A stretch of 54,267 nucleotides of DNA, from contig NZ_JAMTDQ010000104.1 in NCBI RefSeq assembly GCF_023806635.1, positions 1-54,267 of the forward strand, written 5' to 3'. Of this stretch, positions 38,328 through 46,610 are shown piece by piece (position 1 is the first letter of the stretch; every line of letters starts with the position of its first letter). The notes under the pieces were generated by a model. That model was given only the letters and a program-made list of their open reading frames with translations. It had not been told where the DNA came from and did not search any database. The position numbers were made by a program, and so were the translations under genes. Source of the stretch: Accumulibacter sp. GTDB lineage: Bacteria > Pseudomonadota > Gammaproteobacteria > Burkholderiales > Rhodocyclaceae.

Positions 38328-40385
38328 TTATACACCGGACGGCCAGTCCGGCGCTTTGCCGGAACGTGGCAGCGACGGCACCTGGGCAGGCGAGCCGTCA
38401 TCGATGAACAGCGCGCAACAGAGCAACAGGTACAGCAGGAAGGCAACGCGCGGCATGTCGAGCACGCTGACGAAGACGCCGGTCGCCATGCAGGCCAGCA
38501 GCGCAGCCAGGAGATAGGGTGCGAGTTCGTGCCCGCGCTGACAAAGACGCCAGAGATTGACCAGCGCCAGCGCCATCAGGGCAAGCAGCAGAGACAACCC
38601 GATCGCTCCCTGGTCGATCAGCATCTCGAGGTAGAGGCTGTCGACATGCCAGGGCAGGAAGTAGTGGCGGGCGGCGAAGAACCACCGCGTCAGGCCCTGC
38701 GAGAAATCGCCGTTGGCCAGGATGGCGCGACCGCTGCCATCGACCAGGCTGAGCTCATCGACCTCGACGAAGCCAGCCGGACCCAGGAGCCGCAGGGAGA
38801 AGAAGCCGGGTACCGGCAACGGCCTGGACACCGGCAGCCGGGCGCTGCCGTGCAGCGACAGCTCGAAGCGTCGCCATTGCCCGCCGCCCGTAGCGAGCAC
38901 CGCTGACTCGGCGCAGGCGGCGGAGTACAGGAGGTGCTGGTGACAGACGCTGGCAACCAGCACTGCCGGCTGCGTCGAACGGGCTGCGAGGCTGAGGCGG
39001 TAGGTCCCGGCAAGCGGCGCCGGAACCCGTTGCAGGACCTCCCAGCGACCCCGCTGCGGCGTCCGCCAGTGAACTCCCGAGAGACCCAGATGACGACCTT
39101 CGTCGTCGTCGATCAGATGAAGCCGCCCCGGCATCTCGCGCCCGGCGACCTGCGTCGAGTAGTCGGCCGGAAAGCGACCGCTACCCCTGCCGAAAAGGAT
39201 GTCGCTGCCGTCCTGCAATAGACCGAGACCTTCCTGCCAGTGCGTCAGCCGCCCGACGAAGTCGCGCTCGCCGCTCGCCAGCCGGCTGCCCATGAACTCT
39301 CCGCTGCCGGCAACCAGCAGCACCTCGGCGAGCAGGATCCCGGCCAGGACGCGGTTGGCCCGCTGCCGCCAGCGCGGCGAGTGCTGCCGACCGCTCCCCG
39401 CCGACCCCGCCTGCCGCGCGTGGCTGTAAACGAGGACTGCCACTGCAACCGCCACGCCAAGATAGAGCGCCCGCGAAAAACTGGTCAGACAAGCGTAGCA
39501 CGCGAACAACGCCAGCAGCGCAGCGGCCAGCCAGCTGCCCGGTGCGACGGCGCGCAACACGGGGCGCACGGCAAAAGGCAGAGTCAACGCCAGGAAGGCA
39601 TCGAGCGCCGCACCGCCGACGTGCATTTCCCAGAACAACGCCGTCGTGCGATAGGCCGTCGTGAAGTCCAGCAGACCGGGATGAGCCAGGCGCTCCCAGA
39701 GCGCCGCCAGTACGACCACCGCCAAACCGGCGACCGTACCCGCGGCAAGGCATCGCGTGCTCGAGCGCGGCTGGCAACGCAACAGATCGCACAACGACGG
39801 CAGCAGCATCAACACCAGGAGCAGGCTCTTGGCCACGCGCAGGCAGTTCAGCGGCTCTTCATAGCTCTCGAACCAGTCCAGCGGCGGACCACCGGCAGCA
39901 ATCAGGCCACGCCAGACGGCGGCAAGACATGAGGCTGCGAGCAGGGCGAGGGCGCATCCTGCCAGCCACTGCCCGCGCCGGCTGTCGGGGCTGAGCGGCA
40001 GTCGCGACGGCGATGCCGTCGGCAGCAGCAGGACACGGCCAGCCAACCGCTCGTCGCCATGTCCGTCGGCGTTCCTCTCGGCAGCCCGCAGCCAGCGGGC
40101 TGGCCACAACCGCTGCAGGACGAGGCGGCTCAGCGACCCGGCCGCTGCCCCAAGGCAGAACAGATCGAACTCCTCGACGCCGATCCAGCCAGTCCATGGC
40201 GAGAAGCCGGCCAGCGGCAGACCGGCAGGCAACAAGGCCAGCCAGATCACCGGGTTGCGGCAGACGACGACGCACCAGACGAGCAGCGCGAGTGCCAGTG
40301 AAGCCGGCCACAGCGGATGACTGAGCGCAATCAAGGCCGCCAGTGCGCCGCTGAGCATCGCGAGGGCGCCGTGCAGCAGAATCAT
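38328..40385 (-). CDS. O-antigen ligase/polymerase-like membrane protein with inserted periplasmic beta-rich module
   Basis: A 685-residue integral membrane protein. About ten TM helices lie in residues 1-400, including ACLTSFSRALYLGVAV, a Wzy/WaaL-type block (Ser-Arg-x-Ala/Gly). A long soluble insert follows (about 440-585), with alternating beta-like stretches (GTYRLSLAARS, WRRFELSLHGSA, FFSLRLLGPAG) and an NGDFSQGLTRWF segment typical of carbohydrate-binding jelly-roll domains. The C-terminal part resumes with WHVDSLYLEMLIDQGAIG, the Wzy_C-type motif, and more TM helices. The start at 40385 has GGGAG 7 bases upstream. It is first in the minus-strand polysaccharide run. Confidence 0.82.
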   Translation of the reverse strand: MILLHGALAMLSGALAALIALSHPLWPASLALALLVWCVVVCRNPVIWLALLPAGLPLAGFSPWTGWIGVEEFDLFCLGAAAGSLSRLVLQRLWPARWLRAAERNADGHGDERLAGRVLLLPTASPSRLPLSPDSRRGQWLAGCALALLAASCLAAVWRGLIAAGGPPLDWFESYEEPLNCLRVAKSLLLVLMLLPSLCDLLRCQPRSSTRCLAAGTVAGLAVVVLAALWERLAHPGLLDFTTAYRTTALFWEMHVGGAALDAFLALTLPFAVRPVLRAVAPGSWLAAALLALFACYACLTSFSRALYLGVAVAVAVLVYSHARQAGSAGSGRQHSPRWRQRANRVLAGILLAEVLLVAGSGEFMGSRLASGERDFVGRLTHWQEGLGLLQDGSDILFGRGSGRFPADYSTQVAGREMPGRLHLIDDDEGRHLGLSGVHWRTPQRGRWEVLQRVPAPLAGTYRLSLAARSTQPAVLVASVCHQHLLYSAACAESAVLATGGGQWRRFELSLHGSARLPVSRPLPVPGFFSLRLLGPAGFVEVDELSLVDGSGRAILANGDFSQGLTRWFFAARHYFLPWHVDSLYLEMLIDQGAIGLSLLLALMALALVNLWRLCQRGHELAPYLLAALLACMATGVFVSVLDMPRVAFLLYLLLCCALFIDDGSPAQVPSLPRSGKAPDWPSGV

Positions 40386-40735
40386 CGAGCTCCCCAAGGA
40401 CAGCCACTGACGGCGACGAGGCGGCGGATTGTGTCGTTCGCCGGTGCTTCTGTCAATGCGCCAGCCCCGGCCCGCAGCTTGCCCCGGATCGCTGCGCCGG
40501 CGACGGCTGCGCCCTTTGCGACTGCCGCCGTCGCGCGGCATGGCGGCTGCCGCGTCAGCGTGCCGCGGCTTGCCAGCCGGCATGCACTGCGGTCTAATCG
40601 GCCCCTGGAACGGGGCGGCTGGCCGCCGCCAGCATCGCGGCCAGCGCGCCCGCGGCAGCGGTGCGGCACTGCTGGACCGGGGCAGCGGGCGAGTCGCTGG
40701 CGATGCGCCGCAACTGACGCCAATGGAGGAGATGA
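40386..40735. other. Divergent intergenic region
   Basis: About 350 bases between the ligase-like gene (minus) and the 47-residue membrane protein gene (plus). The plus strand has a good sigma-70 promoter (40570-40598). No ORF with family-like content was seen. Confidence 0.5.
40570..40598 (+). promoter_or_regulatory. Sigma-70 promoter for the 47-residue membrane protein
   Basis: TTGCCA (40570-40575), a 17-base spacer and TCTAAT (40593-40598). Each hexamer differs from consensus at one position and the spacing is ideal. Transcription would start near 40605, giving a leader of about 130 bases before the ATG at 40736. Confidence 0.65.
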
Positions 40736-40879
40736 ATGAGCACCTTGTGGATCGTCCTCGGCATCTGCGTCGTCTTCGTCCTGGCGGCCGCAATCCCGCT
40801 GCTGCGCCGCGACGATCCCGGCAGAAGCCCGCTGCCACCACGCAAGGAGACCTTGCACGACTGGCGCAACGAAGGCTGA
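40736..40879 (+). CDS. Small single-span membrane protein (47 residues), unknown function
   Basis: ATG at 40736 with GGAGGA 5 bases upstream. One TM helix (about residues 4-23, LWIVLGICVVFVLAAAIPLL) is followed by an RR and a polar tail rich in Pro, Lys, Asp and Glu that would lie in the cytosol by the positive-inside rule. The codon choice is G/C-ending as in real genes here. A good sigma-70 promoter lies upstream. It is too short for most gene finders. I do not recognise a family; it may be an accessory subunit or a regulator of a membrane complex. Confidence 0.7.
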   Translation: MSTLWIVLGICVVFVLAAAIPLLRRDDPGRSPLPPRKETLHDWRNEG

Positions 40880-41051
40880 TGGCGTCGGCGTGGCCGGGCG
40901 ATCGTCGGCAGCCGCACGCAACACGGCGACGGGCGCAGCGCCGACACCAGGAACGGGAAGCGAATCGACGGTGCCGCCCGTTCTGGCCTCGCGCAGTCGC
41001 TCCCGCGCCGACGCCTGGCAGGTCAGCCGGCTGACGCCGAAGCCCAGGCGA

Positions 41052-41528
41052 CTAGCGGTCAGCAGGCGGCGCGCCGGCTGGCGGCAGGGCAGCCAGCAGG
41101 TGCTGCCGCAGCAGATCCGGCAACTCCGAGCGATCGGCGTGCTGCACCTCGGCGAGGACGGGAACTGCCGGCCAGCCCCGGTCCACCCACGCCACACCGG
41201 CAAAGCTGCGCTGCCCTTCGTAACGTGGAATGACGTGGAAGTGCACGTGATGGTCGACCATCATCAGCATCAGATAGTTGATCGCCTGATAGTCGAAGGC
41301 AGAGCGCAGGGCGTGCTCCAATGAACCGACGATTTCGGCCAGGGCCGCCATCTCTGCCGCCGTCACCTCCGCGAAGCGCGCCGCGTGCCGGTTCAGGGAC
41401 AGGATGCCGGCACCGAGCGTCACCTGCCCCGGCCGCACCGACCACGACCACGCCTCATTGTGCGCCACCAGCAGTTCATCGACACGGAACTTGCTGCGAA
41501 AACCGGCAAGCATCTGCAGGCCGTCCAT
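41052..41528 (-). CDS. HIT family hydrolase (diadenosine polyphosphate/nucleotidyl hydrolase)
   Basis: A 158-residue histidine-triad protein with the core motif HVHFHVIPRYEG in its middle, where the second His of HxHxHxx attacks the alpha-phosphate. Conserved Asn-type contacts are in VTLGAGILSLNRH. The N-terminal half has the DELLVAHNEAW beta hairpin seen in HIT/Fhit-like enzymes. Substrates of the family are AMP-lysine, Ap4A or ADP-sulfate types; none can be named here. It is divergent from the patatin-like gene, 178 bases away. Confidence 0.88.
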   Translation of the reverse strand: MDGLQMLAGFRSKFRVDELLVAHNEAWSWSVRPGQVTLGAGILSLNRHAARFAEVTAAEMAALAEIVGSLEHALRSAFDYQAINYLMLMMVDHHVHFHVIPRYEGQRSFAGVAWVDRGWPAVPVLAEVQHADRSELPDLLRQHLLAALPPAGAPPADR

Positions 41529-41706
41529 CAGTCACCTCCTCGGAGAGCGTTTCGCACGCCGCCGGAAATCGGCGGGGGGTTGCAGCGGCAGCGGCCCGGC
41601 GACCGGTGTCAACCGGTGTGCCCCTGCAGCAGCCGTCAGATTGTGCCACACTGGCACTGCGGCTGTTCCCGGCAGCCGCTTCTTCGCACCGGGAAAGGAG
41701 AACGGC

Positions 41707-42678
41707 ATGACCAGATACGGCTTCGTCGCCTCGGGCGGCGGCTATCGGAGCTTCTTCAGCGAGGGCGTGCTGGTCTGGATGAGGAAACAGGGTGTGCCGC
41801 TGGTACACATCGCCTCGACCAGCTCGGGCAACAACATCGTCGTCGACTACCTGCTCTGGGACTGGGAGAAAGAGGAACTGCCACCAGTACTGACGCGCAC
41901 CGTCAGGCTGGGCATCGGCGACATCTTCCACATCCTCGGCAACTTCCTCGGCCTGCGGCCGCAGTTGCTGCCGACGGGCACGCATCTGTTCACCGTCGAC
42001 AAAGCCAGTTGCCGCAAATCGCTGCTGCTCGACGACCCGCAGCGCCGCGACCTGCTGGCCCGCCATCTCGCGACCCTGCGCTGGGACATCCGCGCCACCA
42101 ATCTGAGCCGGCGGCAGGGCCACGTCTTCCGGATCAACGAGATCCTCGCCAGCGTGGACGATGCCAGCCTCGACCGCTTCATGGACGCCTTCCTCGCCGG
42201 CATCACGACGATCCCCTACTTCCGTGCCTGCAGCATCGATGGCGACTACTTCATCGAAGGCGGCTATCTCGACAACAGCCCGCTGCGCACGCTTTTCGAG
42301 GACGATGAGGTCGACGAGATCATTGCCATCGACTTCACCGATTACGACTATCACCGCGAACTCGACAAGCTCTACCAGTCGAGCGCCTTCAACCTGCCGT
42401 TCAACAGCATCGACACGCACCTGCTGGTCAGCGACATGCAGCTGACCCTGCCCAACACCCGCGTCTTCGCGCAGGCGAAGCTGATCAACGGCATGCTCGC
42501 GGCCATGGGCCGACAGAGTGCCGAGATCGATGGCCGGCGCTACTGCGCCAAGCCACTGCACGTCCTGCGGCCGAAGGACCTCGAGAGCATGACGATCTCG
42601 CTGAAGGACAGCAGCGCCCAGAAGCGCTACTTCGAGCTCGGCCAGAAGGCAGCGGCGCAATTGTTCGCCGGCCTGTGA
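41707..42678 (+). CDS. Patatin-like protein with altered catalytic motifs
   Basis: A 323-residue protein of the patatin fold. The oxyanion loop is intact (FVASGGGYRSFFSEG). The nucleophile elbow reads S-T-S39-S-G, with Ser in place of the usual first Gly of GxSxG. The Asp of the catalytic dyad (DGG in patatins) is replaced by Glu: E184 in FIEGGYLDNSPLR. A Glu can sometimes serve, so the enzyme could be a modified acyl hydrolase or an inactive relative. AAGGAG lies 7 bases before the ATG. It converges on the phosphoethanolamine transferase gene. No signal peptide is seen, so it is cytosolic or membrane-associated. Confidence 0.85.
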   Translation: MTRYGFVASGGGYRSFFSEGVLVWMRKQGVPLVHIASTSSGNNIVVDYLLWDWEKEELPPVLTRTVRLGIGDIFHILGNFLGLRPQLLPTGTHLFTVDKASCRKSLLLDDPQRRDLLARHLATLRWDIRATNLSRRQGHVFRINEILASVDDASLDRFMDAFLAGITTIPYFRACSIDGDYFIEGGYLDNSPLRTLFEDDEVDEIIAIDFTDYDYHRELDKLYQSSAFNLPFNSIDTHLLVSDMQLTLPNTRVFAQAKLINGMLAAMGRQSAEIDGRRYCAKPLHVLRPKDLESMTISLKDSSAQKRYFELGQKAAAQLFAGL

Positions 42679-42777
42679 ACCGCAGGCGACGGCAACGGGG
42701 GCCGAACCTGCGGGCCCTATCGCGCAGCGTCGCCGCTGGCGGCTGGGCCGCTGCCATGACGGGCCCGCGGCGAGCGA

Positions 42778-44475
42778 TCAACCCGCGGCGAGCTCGCGAC
42801 CGCGGCAGCCCCGCAGCAGATCCCAGTCCGCCTCGTAGAGCGCCGTCCCCACGTCGAGCAGGGTGAGCAGCGTGTGGAACAGGTGGTCATGGCTGGCGGG
42901 TGCGGCAGCCCGCCGCTGCAGGCAGGTGGCATCGATCGCGGCGCTGCGGCGGAAACCGTCGGAGAACCACATCAGCATCGGCACTTCCTTCTGTACGCTG
43001 GGAGCAATGGCGTAGGGCACGCCGTGCAGGTAGAGCCCACCCTCGCCGAGCGATTCGCCATGATCGGAAACGTAGATCAGCGCCGAATCGACCTCGCCGG
43101 CACGAGCCTGCAGGATGTTGATCAGGCTGGCCAGAACATGATCGGTGTAGAGCAGGGCGTTGTCGTAGGCATTGACGATCTGTTCGGGCGAACACTGGCT
43201 CAGGTCGTCGTTCGTGCATTCCGGCTGGAAGCGGGCAAAGGCCGGTGGGTGGCGGCGGAAGTACGATGGTCCGTGATTGCCGAGCTGGTGCAGGACGATC
43301 AGGTTGCTCCCCCGTGCGCGCCGCAGGCGCTCGTCGAGGCCATGCAGCAGGCCGCCATCGAGACAGCGCCCACCATCGCAGAAACCAGGCGGGTTCATGG
43401 TCGCGACGCTTTCGCTCGGCAGGCCGTCACAGACACCCTTGCAGCCGGACTGGTTGTCGCGCCACTGCACGCCGACGCCTGCCCGCGCCAGAACGTGCAG
43501 CAGGGACTCGCTGCCATTGATCCGCTCGGCGTCATAGCTGCGCCTTCCGACCGGAGCGAACATGCAGGGCAGCGACACGTCGGTGTTCGTGCCACAACTC
43601 GCTACCCGGCTGAAGTTGATCACGTCGAGCCGGGCCAGCTCGGGGGTCGTCTGCCGCATGTAACCATTGAGCCCCCAGTTCGCCGCGCGCGCGGTCTCGC
43701 CGACGACGACGACGACGAAGCGCGGTCGGTCGCCCTTTTCCACACCAGACCCGGCCACGGCGTCGAGGCCGATCGGCGCGCGCGGCCTCGCCACGCCACG
43801 GGCATCGCTAGCTGCGACACTGGCAAGCGACCAGAGGTAGTTCGCCGGCGTGATCAGGTAGCGCACTTCCTTGTGGTTGCGCAGCAGCGACGACAGTGGC
43901 TTGTAGACCACCGCCAGCGAGCCGGCCATCGCCACGGCCGCCAGGAACAGCGCCAGCAGGCGTGCGCCGCAGGCACGCAGCGGCGGGCGCACCGCGATCC
44001 GTACGCGCCAGAGCAAGAGCAGCGGCAGCAGCGCGTAGAGCGCAAGCTCCACTGCCAGCGCCGGTGACAGAAGTTCGCGCGCTTCCAGGAAATCCGTTCG
44101 CAGGACGTTGCGCAGCATCGTCGGATCGAGCAGGACGCCGTAGGCCGACATGAAATGCGAGGCGATGACGGTCGCGACGATCATCAGTGCCAGCAGCGGC
44201 TTGACCGTCAGACGCGTCGCCAGCAGCGCGAGCAGGGCGAAGTGGATGGCGACCAGCAGGACAGCGGTTGCCAGCAGCAGACCCCAGGTGCCGGTCGCCG
44301 TCAGCGACCGCTCGCCGACGATCGCGGCAAGAAAGGGCCGGTTGGCCGTCAGCACCCAGAAGATGCTCGCCACGAGCAGCAACTGCTCGATGGTCGCCGG
44401 AATCGCGAAAGGACCGTCAGCGGCAAGCGCCTGTCCTCGCCGTGACGGGAGCGGGGGAGTGGGCAAGATGGGCAT
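42778..44475 (-). CDS. eptA: Lipid A / phosphoethanolamine transferase (EptA/PmrC family)
   Basis: A 565-residue inner-membrane enzyme with five N-terminal TM helices (about 29-210) and a periplasmic sulfatase-fold domain. Zinc/catalytic residues: E260 in VVVGETARAANWGLNGY, the Thr in CGTNT at 296/298 in VASCGTNTDVSLPCMF, and SDHGESLGEGG near the end. It adds phosphoethanolamine to lipid A or another glycolipid, lowering the negative charge. Cys residues form the expected disulfides. The start at 44475 lacks a good ribosome site, so a nearby start (for example TTG at 44466) is possible. It is divergent from a response-regulator pair with a PmrA-like box between. Confidence 0.92.
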   Translation of the reverse strand: MPILPTPPLPSRRGQALAADGPFAIPATIEQLLLVASIFWVLTANRPFLAAIVGERSLTATGTWGLLLATAVLLVAIHFALLALLATRLTVKPLLALMIVATVIASHFMSAYGVLLDPTMLRNVLRTDFLEARELLSPALAVELALYALLPLLLLWRVRIAVRPPLRACGARLLALFLAAVAMAGSLAVVYKPLSSLLRNHKEVRYLITPANYLWSLASVAASDARGVARPRAPIGLDAVAGSGVEKGDRPRFVVVVVGETARAANWGLNGYMRQTTPELARLDVINFSRVASCGTNTDVSLPCMFAPVGRRSYDAERINGSESLLHVLARAGVGVQWRDNQSGCKGVCDGLPSESVATMNPPGFCDGGRCLDGGLLHGLDERLRRARGSNLIVLHQLGNHGPSYFRRHPPAFARFQPECTNDDLSQCSPEQIVNAYDNALLYTDHVLASLINILQARAGEVDSALIYVSDHGESLGEGGLYLHGVPYAIAPSVQKEVPMLMWFSDGFRRSAAIDATCLQRRAAAPASHDHLFHTLLTLLDVGTALYEADWDLLRGCRGRELAAG

Positions 44476-44498
44476 GGCAATAATGCTGCGCGCCGCTC

Positions 44499-44515
44499 CT
44501 GAAGAGCCGCTTAAG
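44499..44515 (-). promoter_or_regulatory. PmrA/BasR-like operator upstream of eptA
   Basis: On the minus strand CTTAAG (44515-44510), a five-base spacer and CTTCAG (44504-44499). The PmrA box is two hexamers CTTAAG/CTTAAT spaced by five; here one base differs. It lies 24 bases before the eptA ATG, on the side expected for activation of eptA, and between eptA and the OmpR-type regulator gene. Confidence 0.6.
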
Positions 44516-44609
44516 CGAGCCGCTGCCGCCCGCGGTCGACCGCCCTGAGCCGGCAGGCTCCGGTACAATCGCCAGCCTGGCCACCTCGGCCAGGCTTCGG
44601 AGAAAGTCG

Positions 44610-45269
44610 ATGCGACTGCTGCTGATCGAAGACGACGACATCCTCGGCGAGGGACTGCGCGACTTCCTGGCAGTCGACGGCCATCGCGTGGACTGGTGCC
44701 GGACGCTGCAACAGGTCGCGGCCCACGAAGGTGAGCCCTACGATGCCCTGCTGGTGGACTGGCAGTTGCCGGACGGTTCGGGACTCGACTGGCTGCGCGG
44801 ACGGCGCCGCCGCGGCGACGCCACGCCGGCGCTGATGCTGACGGCGCGCGACCTCCTCGATGACCGCGTCCGCGGCCTCGACAGCGGCGCCGACGACTAC
44901 CTGGTCAAGCCCTTCGCACCAGAGGAACTGGCGGCCCGCCTGCGCGCGGTGAGCCGGCGAATCGCCGGCAGCGCCGACACGCGGCGGCGCTTCGGCGAGG
45001 TCGAGGTGGATCTGGTCGCCCACGCGGTCCGGGTGAGCGGACAGCGCGTCGAGCTCACCAGCCGCGAGTGGGCCATTCTCGAAGCGCTGCTTCTGCGCCC
45101 CGGCCGCATCGTCAGCAAGGCGGACCTCGAGAGACTGGTACTCGGCTTTGCCGCCGAATGGGCCAGCAACGCCGTCGAGGTCCATGTCGCCGCCCTGCGC
45201 CGCAAGCTGGGGCGAGCGATGGTCGAAACCGTGCGCGGCATCGGTTATCGTCTCGCGAGCGGTCAGTGA
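44610..45269 (+). CDS. Two-component response regulator, OmpR family (PmrA/QseB-like)
   Basis: A 219-residue regulator. Receiver with D50 (ALLVDWQLPDGSG), acidic pocket in LLIEDDD, T in LMLTARD, K in LVKPF. Winged helix with VEVHVAALRRKLG. GGAG lies 7 bases before the ATG. It overlaps the kinase start (GTGA). Its position opposite eptA with a PmrA-like box between suggests it is the local PmrA counterpart; a QseB-type identity is the alternative. Confidence 0.9.
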   Translation: MRLLLIEDDDILGEGLRDFLAVDGHRVDWCRTLQQVAAHEGEPYDALLVDWQLPDGSGLDWLRGRRRRGDATPALMLTARDLLDDRVRGLDSGADDYLVKPFAPEELAARLRAVSRRIAGSADTRRRFGEVEVDLVAHAVRVSGQRVELTSREWAILEALLLRPGRIVSKADLERLVLGFAAEWASNAVEVHVAALRRKLGRAMVETVRGIGYRLASGQ

Positions 45270-46558
45270 AAGCCCTGCCGCCACCTTCGATCCGGGCTCG
45301 CCTGACCCTCGTACTGCTCGCCTCGTCGATGCTGTGGATCATCGCCGTCGCCGCTGCCGTCTGGCTGACCGTGCACGACGAGGTTGACGAACTGCTCGAC
45401 GACACGCTGCAGGCGGCAGCCGAGGGTTTGCGCGGTCCGCTGTCACAGTTGCCGGCGATCGGGCCGGCAGGCTCCGCAGAGAGCCCGGCAACGAGCGCCA
45501 GCGGGCGCTTTGCCTGGCAGGTGGTCGATCACCTCGCCGAGAGCGGGGCGCAGGTGGTCGCCGCCTCGGCGCTGGCACCCGCCACGCCGCTGCGCCTGGT
45601 TGCCTCCGGAGGTTTCAGCGACAGCGACGCGTGGCGCGTCTTCGGCATTCCCCTGACCGATGGCAGGCGCTGGCTCTATGTCGCGCAGACGCACGCCGAG
45701 CGCCAGGAGGCGCTGGCAGAAACGGCGCTGAACGCAGCGCTGGCGACGCTGGCGATCACCCTGCTGGCACAGGTCTGGCTGCAGGCGCAGATTCGCCACG
45801 AACTGCGACCTCTGCAGCGCCTGGCGGAGCACCTCGCCGATGGCGATCCGGAAGACCCTGGCGCGGCGCTCGGCCCGGCCGAGCGCAGGGAACTGCAACC
45901 GGTGCATCGCGCCATCGCCGAACTGACCCGCCGACTGGCGCTCCGACTGGAGCGCGAGAGAGCCTTCACCGGCCATGCCGCGCACTCGCTGCGCACCCCG
46001 CTCGCCGGCATCGACGCACAGCTCGCCGTCGCCCTGCGCGAGTCGCCGGCGAGTCTGCAGCCCCGCCTGCAGCGCGTGCGAACCGCCGCGCGCCGCCTGC
46101 ACCGCGTCGTCGGTGCCCTCCTGGCACTCTTCCGCAGCTCGGCTGCGCTGCATCCACAGGACATCGACGTCGCCGAATTGATCCCGCGGCTCGCGGTCGA
46201 GGGTCTGGCATTCGAGCTTCCCGACCGGCCGAGGCTGACCGCCGATGCCGACCTGCTCGCCGCCGCGTTGCTCAACCTCTTCGACAATTCACTGCGCCAC
46301 GGTGCCACGACCATCCATCTGTCGCTGCCGGGCAGCAACGTCCTGCGCGTCCACGACGACGGCACGGGCGTCAGCGAGGGAGAAAGGGAGCGCCTGCAGA
46401 ACGCGCTGAGCGGCCAGGTCGACGCGGCCGGCGGCGGTCTCGGACTGCTGCTGGTCGATCTCATTGCGCGCGCCCACGGCGGCTCGCTGCAACTGCCCGC
46501 GGTCGAGCGCGGCTTCGCCGCGGAACTCCACCTCGCCACCCGGCAACCCGCGGCATGA
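45266..46558 (+). CDS. Two-component sensor histidine kinase (PmrB/QseC-like)
   Basis: A 430-residue membrane kinase with a GTG start overlapping the regulator's stop. TM at about 13-35, a periplasmic domain to about 150, and a second TM at about 152-175. HAMP, then the phospho-acceptor H240 in GHAAHSLRTPLAGID; the usual HELRTP reads HSLRTP. HATPase with LLNLFDNSLRHGA, VHDDGTGVS and GGGLGLLLVDLIARAHGG. PmrB-type iron-binding ExxE motifs are not evident in the periplasmic part. Confidence 0.9.
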   Translation: MKALPPPSIRARLTLVLLASSMLWIIAVAAAVWLTVHDEVDELLDDTLQAAAEGLRGPLSQLPAIGPAGSAESPATSASGRFAWQVVDHLAESGAQVVAASALAPATPLRLVASGGFSDSDAWRVFGIPLTDGRRWLYVAQTHAERQEALAETALNAALATLAITLLAQVWLQAQIRHELRPLQRLAEHLADGDPEDPGAALGPAERRELQPVHRAIAELTRRLALRLERERAFTGHAAHSLRTPLAGIDAQLAVALRESPASLQPRLQRVRTAARRLHRVVGALLALFRSSAALHPQDIDVAELIPRLAVEGLAFELPDRPRLTADADLLAAALLNLFDNSLRHGATTIHLSLPGSNVLRVHDDGTGVSEGERERLQNALSGQVDAAGGGLGLLLVDLIARAHGGSLQLPAVERGFAAELHLATRQPAA

Positions 46559-46610
46559 GCCGCGGTCAGCCTCGGACTGGCGGCGCAACGGTCGGCGGCG
46601 GCTGTCCGCG

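Noticed and set aside
40382-41203. Minus-strand frame across the divergent gap next to the ligase-like gene
   Set aside because: Arg/Ser/Pro-rich without a family motif or ribosome site; the plus strand has a small gene with a promoter and a ribosome site.
42763-42796. Two nearly identical 12-base copies (CCCGCGGCGAGC) in the patatin/eptA convergent gap
   Set aside because: Too short and GC-rich to distinguish from chance; no target-site or element structure.
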